Origin: CAZIOH01 sp964540815
Lineage (GTDB): Bacteria > Myxococcota_A > Polyangia > Fen-1088
DNA: 64,000 nt
Direction of reading: 5' to 3'
Assembly (NCBI GenBank): GCA_964540815.1
Contig: CAZIOH010000013.1
Coordinates: forward strand, 1-64,000
This document shows, piece by piece, positions 52,691 through 61,349 of this stretch. Made by a program: the position numbers and the translations under genes. The notes beneath the pieces are model-generated. The model was not told the origin of the DNA and did not search any database. It saw only the letters and a list, made by a program, of their open reading frames with translations. Position 1 is the stretch's first letter; every line of letters starts with the position of its first letter.

Positions 52691-55161
52691 ACCGCGATCC
52701 CCACGCCGAGCGCCAGGGTGAAGCCGAAGCTCATCGACAGACCCATGGCCAGGACCGACCCGACCACGCTGGCGGCGCCGTTGGCGCTCCAGGCCCAGGC
52801 CACGAGATCGCGACCTTCGCCATCTGTCTCGCCTGCGGCTGTCCGCTCGACCTTTGCCGACAGGTCCGGCTCCGGAGGGGCGCGCTCGATGTCCGGCGCG
52901 TGTCCGCCGGCCACCCGCACGCCGGTCGGCAACAGGACGCCCATCAGAATTCCGGGCGGCGCGATGAGCCCGACCGCCACCAGCACGCGGAGCCCGATCG
53001 GAAGCCCGAGCAGCCAGTGGAAGAGCGCGGTGAGCCCGAGCGCGTAGAGGGCGAGCACCCCCGCGAGCGCCAGCACCGCGCGCACCACGAAGCCCCGCGG
53101 CCCGAAGCGGACGCAGCCCCAGCCGGACAGGGCACTGCCCACCCCGGACGCGGCGAGCAGGGTCGCGAGGACCACCGCGAGGGCGTAGATGGGGTGCCCG
53201 AGGAACAGGACGAACTTCTGCATGAACCCGATCTCGACCAGGATGTATCCGAGGCCGAGACACATGAAATAGCCGAGGACCCGCAGCTTGTGCCCGCGGT
53301 CGACGGCGAGCGCGGCCCGATCGAGGAGGAGCATCGGACCCGCGACCAGCACCAGGGTCATGAGGAGGGACAAGAGCAAGAGCAACCCGAGGATCGCCAC
53401 CCCGAGGTTGTTGAGCTCGAGCGCCCCGAGGTGGGCGCCGGAAGACCAGCTGGACGTCAGGCTGGAAGCGAAGATGGACAGCAGCTGTCGCCCCCACAGG
53501 TTGTAGAAGAAGAATGGGTGATCGTCGGTGGTCGGCCGGGCGTCGTAGGGCAGCCTGGCGAGCGCGCGTCCGGCCGAGGGCGCCTCGAGGAAGGCATGGA
53601 GAAACGGATCCTCGCCGCCCGTAGCGGCGGGCCCGCCCGGGGTGAAGAGCACGGCGAGGCCATCCCGCGCGGCGGTGGCGCGGAGGAGCGCGAGGTCCTC
53701 GCGGTCGTACGGGTCCCGGGCCAGCAGCAAGGTCGCCCGGCGATCGTTGTCGGTGGCGATCGCGAAGTGGCGCGGCAGGTCCGCCGCGGCCACGCCCCGG
53801 TGCTCGAGCGCGGCGCGACCGAGCGCGACCAGACGCAGGAACTCCTTGGGCGAGGTGGCGTCGTACCAGCGGGTCACCGCCAGGATGCCGCGCGGGGCGA
53901 GGTGATCGAGGAACTCCTCGAACGCCTCGACCGTATAGATGTTGTTCTCGGACAGGGTGAACGCCCCGGACGACGAGGCGGCCCAGGTGTCGACCAGCGT
54001 GGCCTGGATCGAGGCATACGTCCGAGCGGACCGCCGGATGAAGCTGCGGCCCTCGTCGACCGTGACCTCGACCCGCGGATCGGCGTAGAGCTCGCCATTC
54101 CAGGCCCCGAAGGTCGATCGCATCACGTCGTTCACGATGATCGGATTCACCTCGACCCCGACCACCCGCGGAACCCCGTGGGCGAGGGCCGACGTCACAT
54201 CGGTGCCGCCGCCCGGCCCGATGATGAGCGCGGTGCCGTCGTGGCGCAGGGCATAGACCAGCCCGGCCACCCGCACCTCGGGGAAGCGGCGCGGAGCCGT
54301 GAAGCCTCCGGCGCGGATCTGCCCCGACCACATGCGGGTGGCCGCGTCGGCGTCGATGAACAACCAGCGGTGATCGGCGTCGCCGGAGGGCGCCACGGTG
54401 ATCTGCGAGAAGGCGTTCCACTTCTCGAACAGCACCGGGCGGTTGCCCAGGAACTTCTCCGGGTTTCGCGCCAGACCGAACAGGTGATGGGTCGGCTCGC
54501 GCATCGCCAGCACCGCGAGGCCGAGGACCGCCGCCGCCGCGAGCGCAGCCAGGCCCGAGCCGGCCCGCCCTGCGTCGCGCGCCCGTCTGACCGGTCCGGA
54601 CGGTGCCCGATCGGCCAGGGCAAACAACAGCGCCGACCCGGCGCCGAGGCCCGCCACCGCCACCAGCGCGCCGGGAGCACCGAGGGCAGGAAGGACGGGC
54701 ACCATGAACAGGCACCCCAGCGCCGCGCCCACCAGATCGAACGCGTAGATCCGGCCGATGTGCCGGCCCGCCTTCGCGATGGCCAGCGACAGCGCGAAGC
54801 CCGAGGCCAGGAAGGGCAGGCTGGCCGCCAGGTAGACGGCCACCAGCGTCCCGAGGTTCGAGCGCCAGCCCCGGAGGCTGATGGGATGGCCGAGGGCCAT
54901 CGCGAGCGCGACCAGCACGCCGGCCGAGAACGCGAGCATGGCGACCGCCCCCCAGAACCCGGGCGTGCGGCGCGCGAAGAAGGTCGGGAACAGATGCAGC
55001 GCGACCCCCGCCACGGCCAGCCCGAGCAAGGCCAGCGAGATCACCATGAACGCGAAGTGGTAGTACATCGTGACGCTGTAGATCCGCGTCAGCAGCAGCT
55101 CGAGCGCGATCGTGGAGAAGCTCGCGAGGGCGACCGCGAACGCATACAGCCGGCTGGGCAT
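52633..55161 (-). CDS. Spermidine-synthase-like domain in a polytopic membrane protein
   Basis: The 842-aa protein has an N-terminal membrane block of about 6 TM segments (ALELLLTRIYSVTMYYHFAF start). The central soluble domain resembles spermidine synthase: ALIIGPGGGTDVTSALAHG, VVGVEVNPIIVNDVM, RVEVTVDEGRSFI and YASIQATLVDTWAA. The C-terminal membrane block has about 7 TM segments (GYFMCLGLGYILVEIGFMQKF). Fused SpeE/membrane proteins of this size are widespread and uncharacterised; polyamine synthesis should not be assumed. The last 58 bp overlap the YfhO-like gene on the other strand. Confidence 0.8.
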   Translation of the reverse strand: MPSRLYAFAVALASFSTIALELLLTRIYSVTMYYHFAFMVISLALLGLAVAGVALHLFPTFFARRTPGFWGAVAMLAFSAGVLVALAMALGHPISLRGWRSNLGTLVAVYLAASLPFLASGFALSLAIAKAGRHIGRIYAFDLVGAALGCLFMVPVLPALGAPGALVAVAGLGAGSALLFALADRAPSGPVRRARDAGRAGSGLAALAAAAVLGLAVLAMREPTHHLFGLARNPEKFLGNRPVLFEKWNAFSQITVAPSGDADHRWLFIDADAATRMWSGQIRAGGFTAPRRFPEVRVAGLVYALRHDGTALIIGPGGGTDVTSALAHGVPRVVGVEVNPIIVNDVMRSTFGAWNGELYADPRVEVTVDEGRSFIRRSARTYASIQATLVDTWAASSSGAFTLSENNIYTVEAFEEFLDHLAPRGILAVTRWYDATSPKEFLRLVALGRAALEHRGVAAADLPRHFAIATDNDRRATLLLARDPYDREDLALLRATAARDGLAVLFTPGGPAATGGEDPFLHAFLEAPSAGRALARLPYDARPTTDDHPFFFYNLWGRQLLSIFASSLTSSWSSGAHLGALELNNLGVAILGLLLLLSLLMTLVLVAGPMLLLDRAALAVDRGHKLRVLGYFMCLGLGYILVEIGFMQKFVLFLGHPIYALAVVLATLLAASGVGSALSGWGCVRFGPRGFVVRAVLALAGVLALYALGLTALFHWLLGLPIGLRVLVAVGLIAPPGILMGVLLPTGVRVAGGHAPDIERAPPEPDLSAKVERTAAGETDGEGRDLVAWAWSANGAASVVGSVLAMGLSMSFGFTLALGVGIAVYLGAATLLPPQRRHSQVP

Positions 55162-55307
55162 GAGGGCGGCACGTTATCAAATCGGGGGTCGGGTCGCTCC
55201 GCCCGGATGCGGTCGGGCTCTCCGGCCGGGCGGCGCGAATTCCACCGGGTCGGGCGGGCAGGGAGGGAACGGTCGGATTAGGATGTCCTGACACGCACCA
55301 GGCCACC

Positions 55308-56585
55308 TTGGTCATCGAATCGCCAAAACGAAAACGGGGGTGGACGGGAAAGGCTCTCCTGGTCGTGGCCCTCGCGCTGTCGTGCCACCGGGCCACCAGG
55401 CCCGACGTGGGGCCGCGCGTGTCGCAGGGCCGCGCGCCGGTGCCCGCCGCTCCCGGTCCCGAGCGGGTGCCCGCGGCGCCCGCTCCAGATCGTGCGCGTC
55501 CTCCACGGCCCGGTTCCGTGACTCCGCCACTGCGAAGCCCTTTCGGGGTCGCCCGGGGACGCGGTCCGCGGTCGCTCGGCGTCGTCCGGCCCGATCCCGG
55601 GCGCCTCCGGCGCCTGGAACGGGGCGCGGCGCTTCCACCCGTGGTGGACGTGGAGGGCGTGTCGTTCTACGTCGACCCCGCGAGATCCGTCGCGGATCCC
55701 GAGCTCGAGCGGCGGAACCGGGAGGCGCTCGAGCCGCTGCGCGCGTTCGTCCGCGCGGTGGTCGGTCTCGCCGACGCGTGGATCACCAGCGAAACCGGCG
55801 GATCGTCCGACCCAGCGCTGGCCGACGCAGCGCTGGCCGGGGCGGCCATCGATGCGCTCGCGCGCTGGGCGGAGGCTGGCGCGCTGCTCGGCGCGGTCAA
55901 CCACCAGGGCGCCTACGAGCGCGAGTGGTCGCTCGGCAGCCTCGCGCTCGCCTACCTCAAGGTGCGGCAGGCGCCAGCTTCGCTGGATTCACGGAAGGCG
56001 ATCCAGGCGTGGTTTCGGGCGATCGCCGCCCGGGTCGAGCCCGACTACGAGCGACCCGGCTTGAAGTCGAGCGCCAACAACCATGCCTACTTTGCCGGGA
56101 TGGCTCTGGCCGCGGTGGGGATCGCCAGCGACGATCGTCGCCTGCTCGACTGGGGGATCGCGCGGGCCCGGATCGGTATCGCGCAGATCGACGCCGTCGG
56201 CTGTCTGCCGCTCGAGCGGGCGCGTGGCCGGCTGGCCCTTCACTACCACGTGTTTGCGCTCGGACCGCTGGTCATGCTGGCGGAGATGGCCCTGGTGAAC
56301 GACATCGACCTCTACGTCGAGAACGGGGGGGCGCTGCATCGCCTGGCCGGTCTGGTGATGGACGGATTGGCCGATCCCGCGGAGCTCTCGCGGCGGCTCG
56401 AGCTCGGTCCGCAGGAGATTCCCAGGCCGCCGGCCGCGGGCGCGCTCGGGTGGGCGGAGCCCTACCACGCGCGCTTTCCCGACCGGCGGCTCGGCGCCTG
56501 GCTCGGCGCCGCGCGCCCGGTGGTCGACGTGCGACTCGGGGGTGACATGACCGCTGCGTTCGGTCGGCCCGAGGCCGAGCCGTGA
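55308..56585 (+). CDS. Alginate lyase (PL5, AlgL-like) lipoprotein
   Basis: The product is 425 aa from TTG 55308, the only usable in-frame start. The signal peptide has lipobox LALSC (about 26), followed by a Pro/Arg-rich linker. An alpha-barrel domain shows SSANNHAYFAGMALAAVGIAS (Asn257, Asn258, His259) and GIAQIDAVGCLPLE. RLALHYHVFALGPLVMLAEMA with His312 and Tyr313 completes it. These match the Asn/His and His/Tyr catalytic regions of PL5 mannuronate lyases, which depolymerise alginate. Most PL5 enzymes are periplasmic; here an outer lipid anchor is predicted. No alginate-synthesis genes are nearby, so a feeding role is likelier than export. Confidence 0.75.
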   Translation: MVIESPKRKRGWTGKALLVVALALSCHRATRPDVGPRVSQGRAPVPAAPGPERVPAAPAPDRARPPRPGSVTPPLRSPFGVARGRGPRSLGVVRPDPGRLRRLERGAALPPVVDVEGVSFYVDPARSVADPELERRNREALEPLRAFVRAVVGLADAWITSETGGSSDPALADAALAGAAIDALARWAEAGALLGAVNHQGAYEREWSLGSLALAYLKVRQAPASLDSRKAIQAWFRAIAARVEPDYERPGLKSSANNHAYFAGMALAAVGIASDDRRLLDWGIARARIGIAQIDAVGCLPLERARGRLALHYHVFALGPLVMLAEMALVNDIDLYVENGGALHRLAGLVMDGLADPAELSRRLELGPQEIPRPPAAGALGWAEPYHARFPDRRLGAWLGAARPVVDVRLGGDMTAAFGRPEAEP

Positions 56586-56710
56586 CGCAGTCCTCGCGCT
56601 TGGCGGGTTAGGTGCATGGCGACCCCGCACACTGGAAGGGTCGCCGCGACTCGACTAGTCTGACGCTCGGGAGCTCATCGCCGAGTCGAGCGGCAACTCC
56701 CCCAGGTCAA

Positions 56711-56730
56711 GCCCAGCCCAGCCCAGCCCA
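56711..56730. repeat. Pentanucleotide repeat (GCCCA)4
   Basis: Four exact GCCCA units lie 36 bp before the ATG of the esterase gene at 56766, within its presumed 5' untranslated region. Confidence 0.7.
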
Positions 56731-56765
56731 GGCGCCCGACCGAGGCCGATTCGAAGGAGCCCCCC

Positions 56766-58166
56766 ATGCCCATCACAACGAGCTTCCATCCCCGCTTCAC
56801 CGCCCACCGCGCCGGCGCGGGTGGGGGCGGCGCACGCCGAACCCGCCGCGTGGCTGCGATGTCGGGCCTGCTCGCGATGGGGCTGGCGTGCGGTTGCGGC
56901 GGCGGCTCCGGCGGTGGCGGCGCGGGCGTGGGAACCTCCACCGGAAGCGGCGGTGCCTCCGGTGCGATCTCCTCCTCGGGCGGCGCGCCCGCCGCCCCGA
57001 CCCACACCGGCGGCGCGCCCGCGAGCTCCGGCGGCAGCGGCGACCAGGCGATTGGCGGCACCGGCGGAACGGGCGCGAGCTCGGGCGGGAGCGGAGGCCC
57101 CGGCCCCGGCCCGTCCGGGAGCGGAGGCACGCTCGGCCGTGGGGGCGACGCCTCCGTCGCGGTCGGCAGCGGGGGAAGCGGCGGCCCGAGTGGAGCCCCG
57201 ACTGGAAGCGGCGGGAAGGCGCCCGCCGGGACCGGGGGGAGCGCGACCCCGCCCGGGGGGAATGGCGGCGCCGCGACGTCCGGCACCTCGGACCCGGGCA
57301 CGCCGCCGGTGCGTGACACCGCTTCCAAGGTTCCGATCTCGAGCGCGCCGGGATACACCGTCGAGGGCAACTACGCGTACGGGCCACTCACCGCCCAGCG
57401 GCTCGACATCATCTATCCGCCCACCGCTGGCCCGAAGGGCACCCAGATTCTCCCCACCGTTCTGATGTTTCACGGGGGAGCGTGGGTGCACTCGTACACC
57501 AACAACTATGGCTCCGGCAAGGATCACATGTCGACGTTCTTCGACCGGTTCCTGGCGCACGGGTACCTGGTCTGCAACGCCGAGTATCGCGTGAACGACA
57601 ACACGGTCGATGGCGCTCCGGCGCCCGCTGCCGCCCAGGACGCGTTGCTCGCCGCCAAGTGGTGCTGGGACCACCTCGATTACTTCCACGGCGACAAGAC
57701 CAAGTTCGTGGTGACGGGGGCGTCCGCCGGTGGCCACCTCGCCCTGTTCGTCGGGATGGCGACCGCGGATGCGATGCTCGGGCCCACCAATCCCACGGAC
57801 TTCAAGATCGCGGGGATCGTCGATGGTTATGGCCCCGCGGACATCGAGGCCGAGCTCGGCGGTGTGGCGGCAGGCTGGTTCCCCGCCGACTTGCCGAATC
57901 GCCTGGCCATCGCCAAGGCGGTGAATCCGATGACCTACGTGCGCAAGGACATCCCTCCCCTCATCTGCGTCCAGGGCTCGAACGACCACACCGCGCCGAT
58001 CGGGGACAGCATCCGGCTCATCGACATGCTGACGGCGGCCGGCGCCGACGCCATGATTCACCAGGTGGCCGGGGCGGGGCACGGCTTCACCACCCCGGCG
58101 ACGGCGTGGCCCGACGCGGAGAAGGCGATGTTCGATTGGCTCGCCGCCGAGGGGATCTCCAAGTAG
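56766..58166 (+). CDS. Alpha/beta-hydrolase esterase lipoprotein (BD-FAE type)
   Basis: This 466-aa protein has a long signal region with lipobox-like LACGC near 43, then a Gly/Ser linker to about 175. The hydrolase domain shows VLMFHGGAW (oxyanion-hole HGG), the nucleophile elbow GASAGGHLALF, a catalytic Asp region VQGSNDHTAP and GAGHGF with the catalytic His. This is the carboxylesterase/BD-FAE-like family that removes acetyl or feruloyl groups from xylan, or acts on other esters. Start ATG 56766 follows GGAGCC. It is a second lipid-anchored esterase in the window, from a different family than the one at 36964. Confidence 0.83.
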   Translation: MPITTSFHPRFTAHRAGAGGGGARRTRRVAAMSGLLAMGLACGCGGGSGGGGAGVGTSTGSGGASGAISSSGGAPAAPTHTGGAPASSGGSGDQAIGGTGGTGASSGGSGGPGPGPSGSGGTLGRGGDASVAVGSGGSGGPSGAPTGSGGKAPAGTGGSATPPGGNGGAATSGTSDPGTPPVRDTASKVPISSAPGYTVEGNYAYGPLTAQRLDIIYPPTAGPKGTQILPTVLMFHGGAWVHSYTNNYGSGKDHMSTFFDRFLAHGYLVCNAEYRVNDNTVDGAPAPAAAQDALLAAKWCWDHLDYFHGDKTKFVVTGASAGGHLALFVGMATADAMLGPTNPTDFKIAGIVDGYGPADIEAELGGVAAGWFPADLPNRLAIAKAVNPMTYVRKDIPPLICVQGSNDHTAPIGDSIRLIDMLTAAGADAMIHQVAGAGHGFTTPATAWPDAEKAMFDWLAAEGISK

Positions 58167-58720
58167 CTCGGCCCCTGATCGGGCTGGCCCGGGCCGTCGC
58201 GATCGCGGCGGCCACGGGGGCGCTCTTGATCATCCTGGTGCAGCCCGGCCGGGCTTGCACCAACGACAGCGACTGTCCGAACGCCACCTGCGGCGGCGAC
58301 ATCTGCAACTGGTATCCGCCCGAGGCGAACGTCTGCCGACCGGCCGGCCTTCACCCGGCCGGCCAGGACGGGTGGTGCACCATCGACCCGGACTGCAAGT
58401 GCCACGCGCAGGGCGCGAGGTGCGTCGGCACCCAGTGCTCGTTCACCACGCCGTCGAGTCCCACGTCGGATGGAGGCGGATGCTCGGTGACCGGCAGCCG
58501 ATCCCGACGCTCGGGCCCGGGCATCGTCCTCGACCTGGTTGTCGACCTCGTCGCCGTCCTCGTCGCCGTCCTCGTTCCTCGCCGCGCCCGCCGCCCGCAC
58601 CGCCGTCATCAACGTTCGGACTGCAGGTGGGCCTCCACGAACCACAGCCACTTGTCCACGCCCCGCGAGATCTCCGTGAAGATGTCGGTGGTGTCGGCGT
58701 CGCCGAGGTCGTTGGCCTGA
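58136..58720 (+). CDS. Small Cys-rich secreted protein with MYXO-CTERM-like tail
   Basis: The product is about 194 aa from TTG 58136, which overlaps the previous gene; the start and end are both uncertain. A signal peptide (VAIAAATGALLIILV) precedes CTNDSDCPNATCGGDIC and DPDCKCHAQGARC, a compact disulfide-rich domain. Then come GGGCSVTG, a hydrophobic stretch VLDLVVDLVAVLVAVLV and an Arg-rich end, the order of a MYXO-CTERM sorting signal. The hydrophobic stretch is encoded by a hexamer repeat, and the frame runs 112 bp into the antisense dps gene, so a frameshift near 58600 may hide the true stop. Confidence 0.45.
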   Translation: MARRRGDLQVARPLIGLARAVAIAAATGALLIILVQPGRACTNDSDCPNATCGGDICNWYPPEANVCRPAGLHPAGQDGWCTIDPDCKCHAQGARCVGTQCSFTTPSSPTSDGGGCSVTGSRSRRSGPGIVLDLVVDLVAVLVAVLVPRRARRPHRRHQRSDCRWASTNHSHLSTPREISVKMSVVSASPRSLA

Positions 58721-59091
58721 TTGATGGAGGCCCGGGCCAGCTTGCCGAAGGAGGCCAGCGCGGACGACAGCGCCTCCACGTGGTCGCGACCGGCCGCGCC
58801 CTTCGGCGCATACTCGGCCAGGTTCGAACGCTTGGCCACCGATCGGGCCGTGCCGTCCGCCACGCCGCCGAGCTGAACCACCCGCTCGGCGACCAGATCC
58901 ACGTACTCCTCGACGTCCTCGTTGATCTTGTCGAAGAGCTCGTGCAGGGCAATGAAATCAGGACCTTTGACGTTCCAGTGGGCCTGCTTGCACTGCGTCT
59001 GCAGGTCGATGGAATCGGCGAGACGGGCGTTGCAAAGCTCGACGATCTTGCTGCGTGTCCCCTCGGACAGATCATTCTTCGTTGCGTACAT
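58609..59091 (-). CDS. dps: Dps ferritin-like DNA-protection protein
   Basis: This 160-aa protein starts at ATG 59091 with GGAGGCCC upstream. The ferroxidase region QAHWNVKGPDFIALHELFD, with INEDVEEYVDLVAERVVQLGG after it, has the His, Asp and Glu ligands that oxidise ferrous iron with peroxide at the dimer interface of the dodecamer. The Lys/Arg-bearing N-terminus could bind DNA. It lies in the cytoplasm and protects DNA in stationary phase or oxidative stress. It is a single gene convergent with the Cys-rich protein. Confidence 0.94.
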   Translation of the reverse strand: MYATKNDLSEGTRSKIVELCNARLADSIDLQTQCKQAHWNVKGPDFIALHELFDKINEDVEEYVDLVAERVVQLGGVADGTARSVAKRSNLAEYAPKGAAGRDHVEALSSALASFGKLARASINQANDLGDADTTDIFTEISRGVDKWLWFVEAHLQSER

Positions 59092-59148
59092 GATGGGCCT
59101 CCCAGATCTCCGTTACACCTACGATGCCATCCTGTCGAATCGGGATCC

Positions 59149-59871
59149 ATGCGGATCGAGATCTCCGGAACACGCGGGTGGTGGCCACGCGCCGTCGTCT
59201 TGTCGATCGTGCTCGGCTGTGGGGCCGGCCTGCCCCCGGAGCGCCCCGGAACCGGCGGGACCTTGGTCACCGTGTCCACCGGTGGTGGTCCCGGCGGGAG
59301 CGGCGACGGGCAGGCGGCCGGGACAGGCGGACATGCCACGGGCGGGCAACTGGGAAGCGGGGGCAGCTCGTCCGGGGGCAACTCGTCCGGGGGCAACTCT
59401 TCCGGCGGCTCGACCGGTGGGAGCGGGGGGGACGTCGCGGTCGACGCCGGCAGCGACGCGCCCGCCGATGGCGCGTCGGGCAGCAGCACCACCGAGGTGG
59501 CCGCCCAGCTGTGCGTCGACACGATCAACATGTACCGCGCGACGCTTGGCCTCGCTCCATACGCGCGGTGGAGCGTGGACATGGAGACCTGCGCGTCCAG
59601 CGAGGCCCTCTCGGACTCGCAATCCAACCGGGCGCACGGCGCTTTCGGCATGTGCACCGAGAACGCGCAGGACGAGTGTCCCGGCTGGGGGGGCTCGCTC
59701 ACGAGCGTGGTCACCGGCTGCCTGAAGCAGATGTGGGCCGAAGGGCCCGGCACCGACTTCAGCACCCACGGCCACTACATCAACATGTCGAGCACCAAGT
59801 ACACCCGCGTGGCTTGCGGTTTCGCCAGCACCCCGACCGGGAAGATCTGGGCCACCCAGAACTTCAAGTAG
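59149..59871 (+). CDS. CAP (SCP/PR1)-domain lipoprotein
   Basis: The product is 240 aa from ATG 59149. Lipobox IVLGC (about 24) is followed by a Gly/Ser linker with GGNSSGG units. The CAP domain starts CVDTINMYRATLGLAPY and includes SEALSDSQSNRAHGAFGM, CPGWGGS, MWAEGPG, HGHYINMSS and TRVACGFA. The two His residues and Glu match the CAP cavity. The bacterial CAP role is unclear; some bind sterols or have protease-like roles. Six Cys suggest disulfides, consistent with the exported location. Confidence 0.82.
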   Translation: MRIEISGTRGWWPRAVVLSIVLGCGAGLPPERPGTGGTLVTVSTGGGPGGSGDGQAAGTGGHATGGQLGSGGSSSGGNSSGGNSSGGSTGGSGGDVAVDAGSDAPADGASGSSTTEVAAQLCVDTINMYRATLGLAPYARWSVDMETCASSEALSDSQSNRAHGAFGMCTENAQDECPGWGGSLTSVVTGCLKQMWAEGPGTDFSTHGHYINMSSTKYTRVACGFASTPTGKIWATQNFK

Positions 59872-60021
59872 GCGCTACTGACGCAGGCGCTACAAGCCCG
59901 GCCCACCTCCCGCCGGTCCCGAATGAGGTATGGTCGCCGCACGTGCGCGAAAACCCGCATCGCCGGCGCGCCGTCGTGTAGCCCCAAAGATACGGCCGGC
60001 CCTGCAGAGAAGAGGACGACG

Positions 60022-60510
60022 ATGTCGAGTATTTCGGGCACTTTCTCGGATTTGGTGGCGAACCTGGCGCCACGGCTGTCGGAAAAGCTCCTGGGCGGCA
60101 ACGGCCAGGCGCCGGGCGTTCAGCGCTTCTCGACCGAGGAGCTGCCATCGCTGGCGGTCACCGGTGCGCCTCCGGACGCGGCGGCGGGCGCAGGGCCGTC
60201 GGCCCGAACCCTGAGTCGCATCAAATCGCCGGATGGCTACTTCGTGAGCGGGCTGTGGGATTGCACGGCAGGGACCCTCGAGATCACCTTCGACTTCGAC
60301 GAGCTGGTTCACATCCTCGAGGGAGAGGTCACGGTTCGCGCAGACGGCGCCGAGCAGCGCTTGCTCCCAGGCAGCGTCGCGTTCTTCCCCAACGGGCTGG
60401 TGACCACCTGGGAAATTCCCCGCTACCTCCGGAAGATGTACGTCCACCGCTATCCGCGCCACAACCTGGCGTGGCGGGCGGCGCGACGGCTCATCCGGGT
60501 GGTCCGCTGA
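60022..60510 (+). CDS. Cupin-domain protein (DUF861 type)
   Basis: The product is 162 aa from ATG 60022, preceded by AGAGGACGAC. Residues 65-150 form a single cupin: SGLWDCTAGTLEITFDFDELVHILEGEVTVRADG and LLPGSVAFFPNGLVTTWEIP. It resembles Cupin_3/DUF861 proteins related to ureidoglycine aminohydrolase. Only one possible metal His (in ELVHILEG) is seen, so metal binding is uncertain. Cytoplasmic; function unknown. Confidence 0.75.
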   Translation: MSSISGTFSDLVANLAPRLSEKLLGGNGQAPGVQRFSTEELPSLAVTGAPPDAAAGAGPSARTLSRIKSPDGYFVSGLWDCTAGTLEITFDFDELVHILEGEVTVRADGAEQRLLPGSVAFFPNGLVTTWEIPRYLRKMYVHRYPRHNLAWRAARRLIRVVR

Positions 60511-60596
60511 CGGAAGCGCGGGGCGACGGGGATGTCGACCGGCACGGTCATGTTACCCTGGCCCTGGTGAGCTTCAGATCAGGGGGTCTTTCGTCC

Positions 60597-61211
60597 ATGG
60601 GGCTGGCCTCGATCCTCGCCGGTCTCCTCGCAGGAGCTGGACTGACCTCGACGGGCTGTAAGCGGACACCGCCGACGGGCTCGGCCGGGGCGGCGATCTC
60701 GGTGGGCGACGGCCCCAAGGGTTGTACCAGGCTCCCGTGCAGCGATGAGCTGCGCATCACGGTCACCGCCGAGGAGAAGGCGATCCCATCGGGCTTCCAG
60801 CGCATCGACGTCACGGTCGACGACACCGAGATCTCCTGCGCGTTCCCGCTTCCCCCCGCCACCGCCGGCGAGACGATGCGGACCATCTCCGCCGAGTGCC
60901 AGCCAGGGCTGACCGCGGACATCGGCCCGGCCACCCTCTGCACCACCACCCGGACCGGCAATTCGGTCAGCCAGACGTGCACCCCGATCCCGGGACGGAT
61001 CAAGGAGACCCTCCACATCGTCGGGATGCCCAAGCTCGTCAAGGTCAGCCAGGTCGTGGGGGCGGGGGGAGAAGAGCGTGGGCAGGATCGGGGACAGGAG
61101 CGCCCGGTTCTCGAGCGTTCCGAGACACCCCGGTACGGATTGGTGCAGCCGAACGGACCGGGGTGCGATCCCACCTGCCACCTGGCGGTGCTCGACTGGA
61201 CGATACCGTAA
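60597..61211 (+). CDS. Small lipoprotein, unrecognised
   Basis: The product is 204 aa from ATG 60597 (AGGGGG upstream; a GTG at 60567 is the alternative). The signal peptide ends in lipobox TSTGC (Cys21). The mature part has about eight Cys in a beta-type pattern (CTRLPCSDELRITVTAEEK, ISCAFPLPP, CDPTCHLAVLDW) and no linker, unlike most lipoproteins here. The family is not recognised. A hexamer repeat follows the stop. Confidence 0.55.
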   Translation: MGLASILAGLLAGAGLTSTGCKRTPPTGSAGAAISVGDGPKGCTRLPCSDELRITVTAEEKAIPSGFQRIDVTVDDTEISCAFPLPPATAGETMRTISAECQPGLTADIGPATLCTTTRTGNSVSQTCTPIPGRIKETLHIVGMPKLVKVSQVVGAGGEERGQDRGQERPVLERSETPRYGLVQPNGPGCDPTCHLAVLDWTIP

Positions 61212-61218
61212 CCGGGGG

Positions 61219-61254
61219 GACGGAGACGGAGACAAGGACGGAGACGAGGACGGC
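61219..61254. repeat. Hexanucleotide repeat (GACGGA-type, six units)
   Basis: The units are GACGGA, GACGGA, GACAAG, GACGGA, GACGAG, GACGGC. It begins eight bases after the small lipoprotein stop. The GACGAGGACGGC stretch also occurs, inverted and doubled, at the 3' end of the Cys-rich gene near 58550-58575. Confidence 0.7.
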
Positions 61255-61349
61255 AGGAGGACGGGCAAGTGAGGTGTTTACCGGGTCTTGTCAGGCTCGA
61301 AACCAGCTCGGCCCGGCGGCGCGTGTAGCGTGATGGTGGTTCGGAAGCC

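Noticed and set aside
52633..55161. Polyamine biosynthesis enzyme
   Set aside because: The SAM-binding motifs match, but the large membrane blocks place it in an uncharacterised group; no other polyamine genes nearby.
51605..55396. Very long antisense frame of over 1200 codons opposite the membrane-protein genes
   Set aside because: Its product is Arg/Pro/Gly-rich with no family motif, and it overlaps two genes with clear TM and domain patterns. High GC keeps shadow frames open.
58058..58651. Minus-strand frame with an acidic DEDGDEDGDE stretch
   Set aside because: It is the reverse of the hexamer repeat and overlaps the esterase and Cys-rich genes; no start signal or family.
61219..61254. 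Possible CRISPR array or satellite
   Set aside because: Units are 6 bp with no unique spacers; no Cas genes anywhere in the window.
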